Positions 5,986 through 8,874 of a stretch of DNA of 8,874 bases are shown here, piece by piece. The notes under the pieces were generated by a model. The model ran no database searches. It saw only the letters and a program-made list of their open reading frames with translations, and had not been told where the DNA came from. The number at the start of each line of letters is the position of its first letter. Position 1 is the first letter of the stretch. Origin of the DNA: CAYNGH01 sp964396845 (GTDB taxonomy: Bacteria > Vulcanimicrobiota > JAJTBE01 > CAYNGH01); NCBI GenBank assembly GCA_964396845.1, contig CAYNGH010000136.1, positions 1 to 8,874 on the forward strand. The letters run 5' to 3'. A program made the position numbers and the translations under genes.

Positions 5986-8874
5986 TCAGACTTCCATAGG
6001 TATTTCATCGGATCCTTGCCTCTCCTCGGAATACAATTCATCCTCCTGATATTGATCCTGCACATAAGATTCATCCAGCAGATCAGTGTTGTCAGAATCC
6101 TGGGAATCGATTAGAATGTCGGTTCGATCCAGTATCTCCGATTCATCAAGGATGTCTGTCTGATCCAGAACCTCTTCCTCGTCAAGGATGGCAGTCTGAT
6201 CCAGAACCTCTTCCTCGTCAAGGATGGCAGTCCTGTCTAGCTGAAGGCCATCATCCATAGGTTCTTCATCCCCTTCGGGAAGAGTACCTCCCTGGGATGC
6301 CACAGTAGTGGTGACCCGGATACTCCGGTATCGAGGCATACCTGTCCCTGCGGGGATCATCTTGCCGATGATGACATTCTCCTTGAGCCCCACCAGGTTA
6401 TCCACCTTTCCCTTGATGGCTGCATCGGTGAGAACCCTGGTGGTTTCCTGGAAAGATGCAGCGGAAAGGAAGGAATCGGTGGCCAGGGAGGCCTTGGTCA
6501 CACCCAGCAGAGTGGGGCGAACTGTTGCCTCTTCCAGGCCCTTTTCCACTGCTTCCCGGTTTTCATCCTCCAGTACAAATATGTCCACAAGACTCCCCGG
6601 TAGCAGGTTGGTATCCCCGGCAGTTTCCACCTTAACCTTGCGGAGCATCTGCCGGACAATCACCTCCACATGCTTGTCGTTGATGTCAACTCCCTGGGAC
6701 TGATAAACCTCCTGAACCTCATCCACAAGATACCGTTGCACTTCCCGGACTCCCTGAACCCTGAGAATATCATGGGGATTCTTGCTTCCCTCGGAAAGCA
6801 TGGTACCTGCCTTGACATAATCGCCTTCCTTCACCTTCAGTCTTGTGGAGAAGGGGATGTTAACATGCCATGAGTCGCCGGTTTCAGAATTTTCCACCAC
6901 AATCTGGCGAAGTCCCTTGGCCTCATCAAAACGGATGGTGCCGGATATCTCAGCGATATAAGCATAACGCTTGGGCTTTCTAGCTTCGAAAAGCTCCTCG
7001 ACCCTGGGCAGACCCTGAATGATATCGCTCTCTGCCACACCGCCAGTGTGGAATGTCCGCAGGGTAAGCTGTGTTCCCGGCTCCCCGATGGACTGGGCTG
7101 CAATAATACCAACTGTTNNNNNNNNNNCCGTGGAAAGATCCCGACCGTAACAGGTGGCACACACGCCATGGCGGGTCTTGCACGAAAGCACCGACCGGAA
7201 ATGAATGTCCTTCTTGTCGTTGGGGAAATTGCGGATAAACCTTGAAAACTCGCGGCTTTCGTCCTCATCAACCAGGGCTTCGTTATTCTTGCAATATTCA
7301 TCCCACTGGGACAGAATATAGTCGGAATAAGCCTTGCTGATCTCCTCCGCCTTGCGGTCAGTTATAAGATCACCGTATTCGACCATAATATCACCGGTGG
7401 CGGGATTTTTCACATCTTGAACAACCACCCGTCCCCGGATTCTTTCAAACAGACGGCAGGGCATCCCCGGCTCATCACTGGCACGGAAAGCCTCGGCAAT
7501 CATATGCTCCCCTTCAACGGCGACTTCGTTTCCGGTATCATCATAATCCAGCTTGGACACACAGTTGGAGCAGTATATATCACCATAGGCATTAACGGTT
7601 TCACAGTCATGACAGCGGATGCGCTTCTGACAGTCGATCTCCCGGATGATTATATCCTGAGAAATATCGATTAAGCGACGGGTAAGATAACCCGAGTCAG
7701 CAGTTCGAAGAGCAGTGTCTGCAAGACCTTTCCTGGCACCGTGAGTTGAAATGAAGTATTCAATCACCGACAGGCCTTCCCGGAAGTTGGCCTTAATGGG
7801 CAGAGGAATGGTCTTGCCTGAAGGATCCGACATCAGACCCCGCATACCCGCCAGCTGTTTCACCTGGGATGTATTGCCCCTGGCGCCGGAAGTTGCCATC
7901 ATGAAAATAGGATTCAACGAAGCCATATTGTCCATCATGGCCTTTTCCACATCCTTGGTGGCCTTCTGCCATATCTCGATTATCTGTTCATCCCTTTCAC
8001 TGTCTGTGGTCCAGCCGTTGAGGAAGTACTCTTCGATTGTCTGGGCCTGGGTTTCGCTGTCTTTGAGGATTTCCGCCTTTTTAGGAGGTACCGCCAGATC
8101 TATTACCGATACAGTGGTGCCTGACTTTGTGGCATAGTGGAAACCTAACTCCTTGATGTTGTCCAGGAAGTAAGCAGTGAACTTGCTCTTGAAATTAAAG
8201 TGGAAGTCAGAAACAAAGCCGATAAGACGCCCCTTGGTAACTGTCACATTCCACAAGATCAGCTTTCTCCTGGGATGAAACTTCGACTTCACCGTGGCCC
8301 CAAGGCGCAGTTCTCCAGGGATCGCCTTGTGAAACAGAAGTCTTCCCACTGTGGTTTCAACCAATTTCCGCCGTAAGAAGGGAGTGTCATCATAGTAGCC
8401 GTTTTCGTCGGGTTCTGCTTCAATCTCTCCATCAATAAAATCTGGAACCATAACCTTGATGGGTGCCTGAAGCTCAATTATGCCCTGGTCATAAGCATAA
8501 ATCGCCTCTCCCATAGAGGAGAAGACCTTCCCCTCACCTTTCAGGCGATAACAACGTTTCCCTTCCCGGTCAACCTTCCAGTCATCATTACAGCAATAAG
8601 TCATGTAATATATACCCAGAACCAGGTCCTGGGCAGGAACTGTGGCAGGACTGCCATAGGAAGGCTGAAGGATGTTGTTGGAGGAAAGCATCAGCAACCT
8701 GGCCTCTGCCTGAGCACCCGCGGAAAGAGGCAGGTGAACCGCCATCTGGTCGCCGTCAAAGTCGGCATTATAAGGATGGCAAACCAGAGGATGTATCTGA
8801 ATGGCCTTGCCTTCCACCAGAACCGGCTCAAAGGCCTGAATGCCAAGACGATGCAGGGTCGGCGCACGGTTGAG
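5986..8874 (-). CDS. rpoC: DNA-directed RNA polymerase subunit beta', C-terminal two thirds
   Basis: Catalytic beta' subunit. The window edge cuts into the sequence at LNRAPTLHRLG, near E. coli residue 424, so about 420 N-terminal residues are outside. The active-site motif NADFDGDQMAVH (about 8734-8769) keeps the three Mg-binding aspartates. The bridge helix (SGARGNTSQ, QLAGMRGLM) and trigger loop (NFREGLSVIEYF, HGARKGLADTAL, SGYLTRRL) are intact. The second zinc site has a Cys in REIDCQ (7630-7632) and VLSCKTRHGVCATC (7150-7182). These are separated by 150 residues instead of 74 in E. coli or 82 in Thermus, because of insertions that include an extra zinc ribbon. An N run breaks the GRDLST...ETVGIIAAQSIGEPG region. 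After the usual end ENVIIGKMIPAGTGMPRYRSI, a roughly 120-residue acidic extension carries twelve-residue repeats and ends PMEV. No E. coli-type SI3 insertion is present in the trigger loop. The gene ends at its own terminator and converges with the 138-aa gene. Confidence 0.97.
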   Translation of the reverse strand, partial: LNRAPTLHRLGIQAFEPVLVEGKAIQIHPLVCHPYNADFDGDQMAVHLPLSAGAQAEARLLMLSSNNILQPSYGSPATVPAQDLVLGIYYMTYCCNDDWKVDREGKRCYRLKGEGKVFSSMGEAIYAYDQGIIELQAPIKVMVPDFIDGEIEAEPDENGYYDDTPFLRRKLVETTVGRLLFHKAIPGELRLGATVKSKFHPRRKLILWNVTVTKGRLIGFVSDFHFNFKSKFTAYFLDNIKELGFHYATKSGTTVSVIDLAVPPKKAEILKDSETQAQTIEEYFLNGWTTDSERDEQIIEIWQKATKDVEKAMMDNMASLNPIFMMATSGARGNTSQVKQLAGMRGLMSDPSGKTIPLPIKANFREGLSVIEYFISTHGARKGLADTALRTADSGYLTRRLIDISQDIIIREIDCQKRIRCHDCETVNAYGDIYCSNCVSKLDYDDTGNEVAVEGEHMIAEAFRASDEPGMPCRLFERIRGRVVVQDVKNPATGDIMVEYGDLITDRKAEEISKAYSDYILSQWDEYCKNNEALVDEDESREFSRFIRNFPNDKKDIHFRSVLSCKTRHGVCATCYGRDLSTXXXXTVGIIAAQSIGEPGTQLTLRTFHTGGVAESDIIQGLPRVEELFEARKPKRYAYIAEISGTIRFDEAKGLRQIVVENSETGDSWHVNIPFSTRLKVKEGDYVKAGTMLSEGSKNPHDILRVQGVREVQRYLVDEVQEVYQSQGVDINDKHVEVIVRQMLRKVKVETAGDTNLLPGSLVDIFVLEDENREAVEKGLEEATVRPTLLGVTKASLATDSFLSAASFQETTRVLTDAAIKGKVDNLVGLKENVIIGKMIPAGTGMPRYRSIRVTTTVASQGGTLPEGDEEPMDDGLQLDRTAILDEEEVLDQTAILDEEEVLDQTDILDESEILDRTDILIDSQDSDNTDLLDESYVQDQYQEDELYSEERQGSDEIPMEV
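6058..6237 (-). repeat. rpoC: Five 12-residue acidic repeats in the RpoC C-terminal tail
   Basis: Five consecutive in-frame 36-bp units encode 12-residue blocks beginning DRTAILDEEEVL, DQTAILDEEEVL, DQTDILDESEIL, DRTDILIDSQDS and DNTDLLDESYVQ. The consensus is D-x-T-(A/D)-I-L-D-E-x-E-(V/I)-L. On the plus strand 6161-6196 and 6197-6232 are identical over all 36 bases, which suggests recent duplication. Units become more divergent toward the C-terminus, and DQYQEDELYSEE may be a sixth, decayed unit. The blocks are strongly negative with regularly spaced hydrophobic Ile/Leu. Confidence 0.9.
7118..7127. other. Assembly gap (10 N) inside rpoC
   Basis: Flanks translate as CYGRDLST+G.. on one side and (E)TVGIIAAQSIGEPG on the other. 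RpoC proteins normally have eight residues here (pattern G-x-x-V-x-x-G-E), so about 22 bases are missing rather than 10. By chance 10 Ns preserve the frame, which hides the four-residue shortfall in automatic translation. Confidence 0.93.
7561..7632 (-). other. rpoC: Extra zinc-ribbon-like insertion in RpoC zinc domain 2
   Basis: Directly after the first cysteine of the second beta' zinc site (REIDCQK) comes RCHDC-ETVNAYGDIY-CSNC, i.e. CxxC-x10-CxxC. Codons for the four cysteines are at 7612-7614, 7603-7605, 7570-7572 and 7561-7563. In E. coli and Thermus this position holds only a short loop. The four canonical zinc cysteines are all also present, so the motif is additional rather than a replacement. 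Confidence 0.75.

Noticed and set aside
5917..6114. Plus-strand 65-codon hydrophobic frame over the rpoC 3' end
   Set aside because: It begins within the rpoC terminator hairpin and is antisense to the acidic tail. The hydrophobicity is the expected complement of Asp/Glu codons.
6161..6232. The 36-bp direct repeat as a CRISPR or mobile-element signature
   Set aside because: The two copies abut with no spacer and are in frame within rpoC, encoding identical 12-residue blocks. This is a coding tandem repeat.
6837..7301. Minus-strand 154-codon frame within rpoC
   Set aside because: Out-of-frame reading of the conserved rpoC sequence, spanning the N gap.

Overview
The window is a piece of a bacterial chromosome built around the RNA polymerase / streptomycin-operon (str) region. 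In the direction of housekeeping transcription (minus strand) the order is rpoC (5' end beyond the right edge), then rpsL (S12), rpsG (S7) and fusA (EF-G, 3' end beyond the left edge). Between rpoC and rpsL lie two genes on the opposite strand. One encodes an MscS-type channel with a cyclic-nucleotide-binding domain (3395-5029). The other encodes a 138-residue protein I cannot identify (5238-5654). All genes are intact apart from the edge truncations and two 10-base N runs, one in fusA and one in rpoC.

Organism: the proteins are bacterial and none of the nuclear genes looks foreign. S12 carries a 14-residue net insertion after its N-terminal extension. I loosely associate such an insertion with Chloroflexota (Dehalococcoidia-like), but this is from memory and low confidence. 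A poorly sampled phylum, assembled from a metagenome, is equally plausible. The N runs show that this is scaffolded draft sequence.

Regulation visible in sequence: rpsL has a near-consensus sigma-70-type promoter (TTGACA, 17 bp, TAAAAT) with an A/T-rich upstream stretch. A leader of about 220 nt follows, containing Shine-Dalgarno-like elements that have no start codon. The 138-aa gene has its own promoter candidate beneath a cluster of TTAAC motifs. rpoC ends at a good intrinsic terminator, so rpoC and the str genes are separate transcription units here.

The most unusual features are in RpoC. It has an acidic C-terminal tail of five 12-residue repeats, two of them identical over 36 bp in DNA. 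It also has an enlarged second zinc-binding region with an extra CxxC-x10-CxxC zinc-ribbon-like insertion. I see no CRISPR array, tRNA, rRNA, transposase or defence system in the window.
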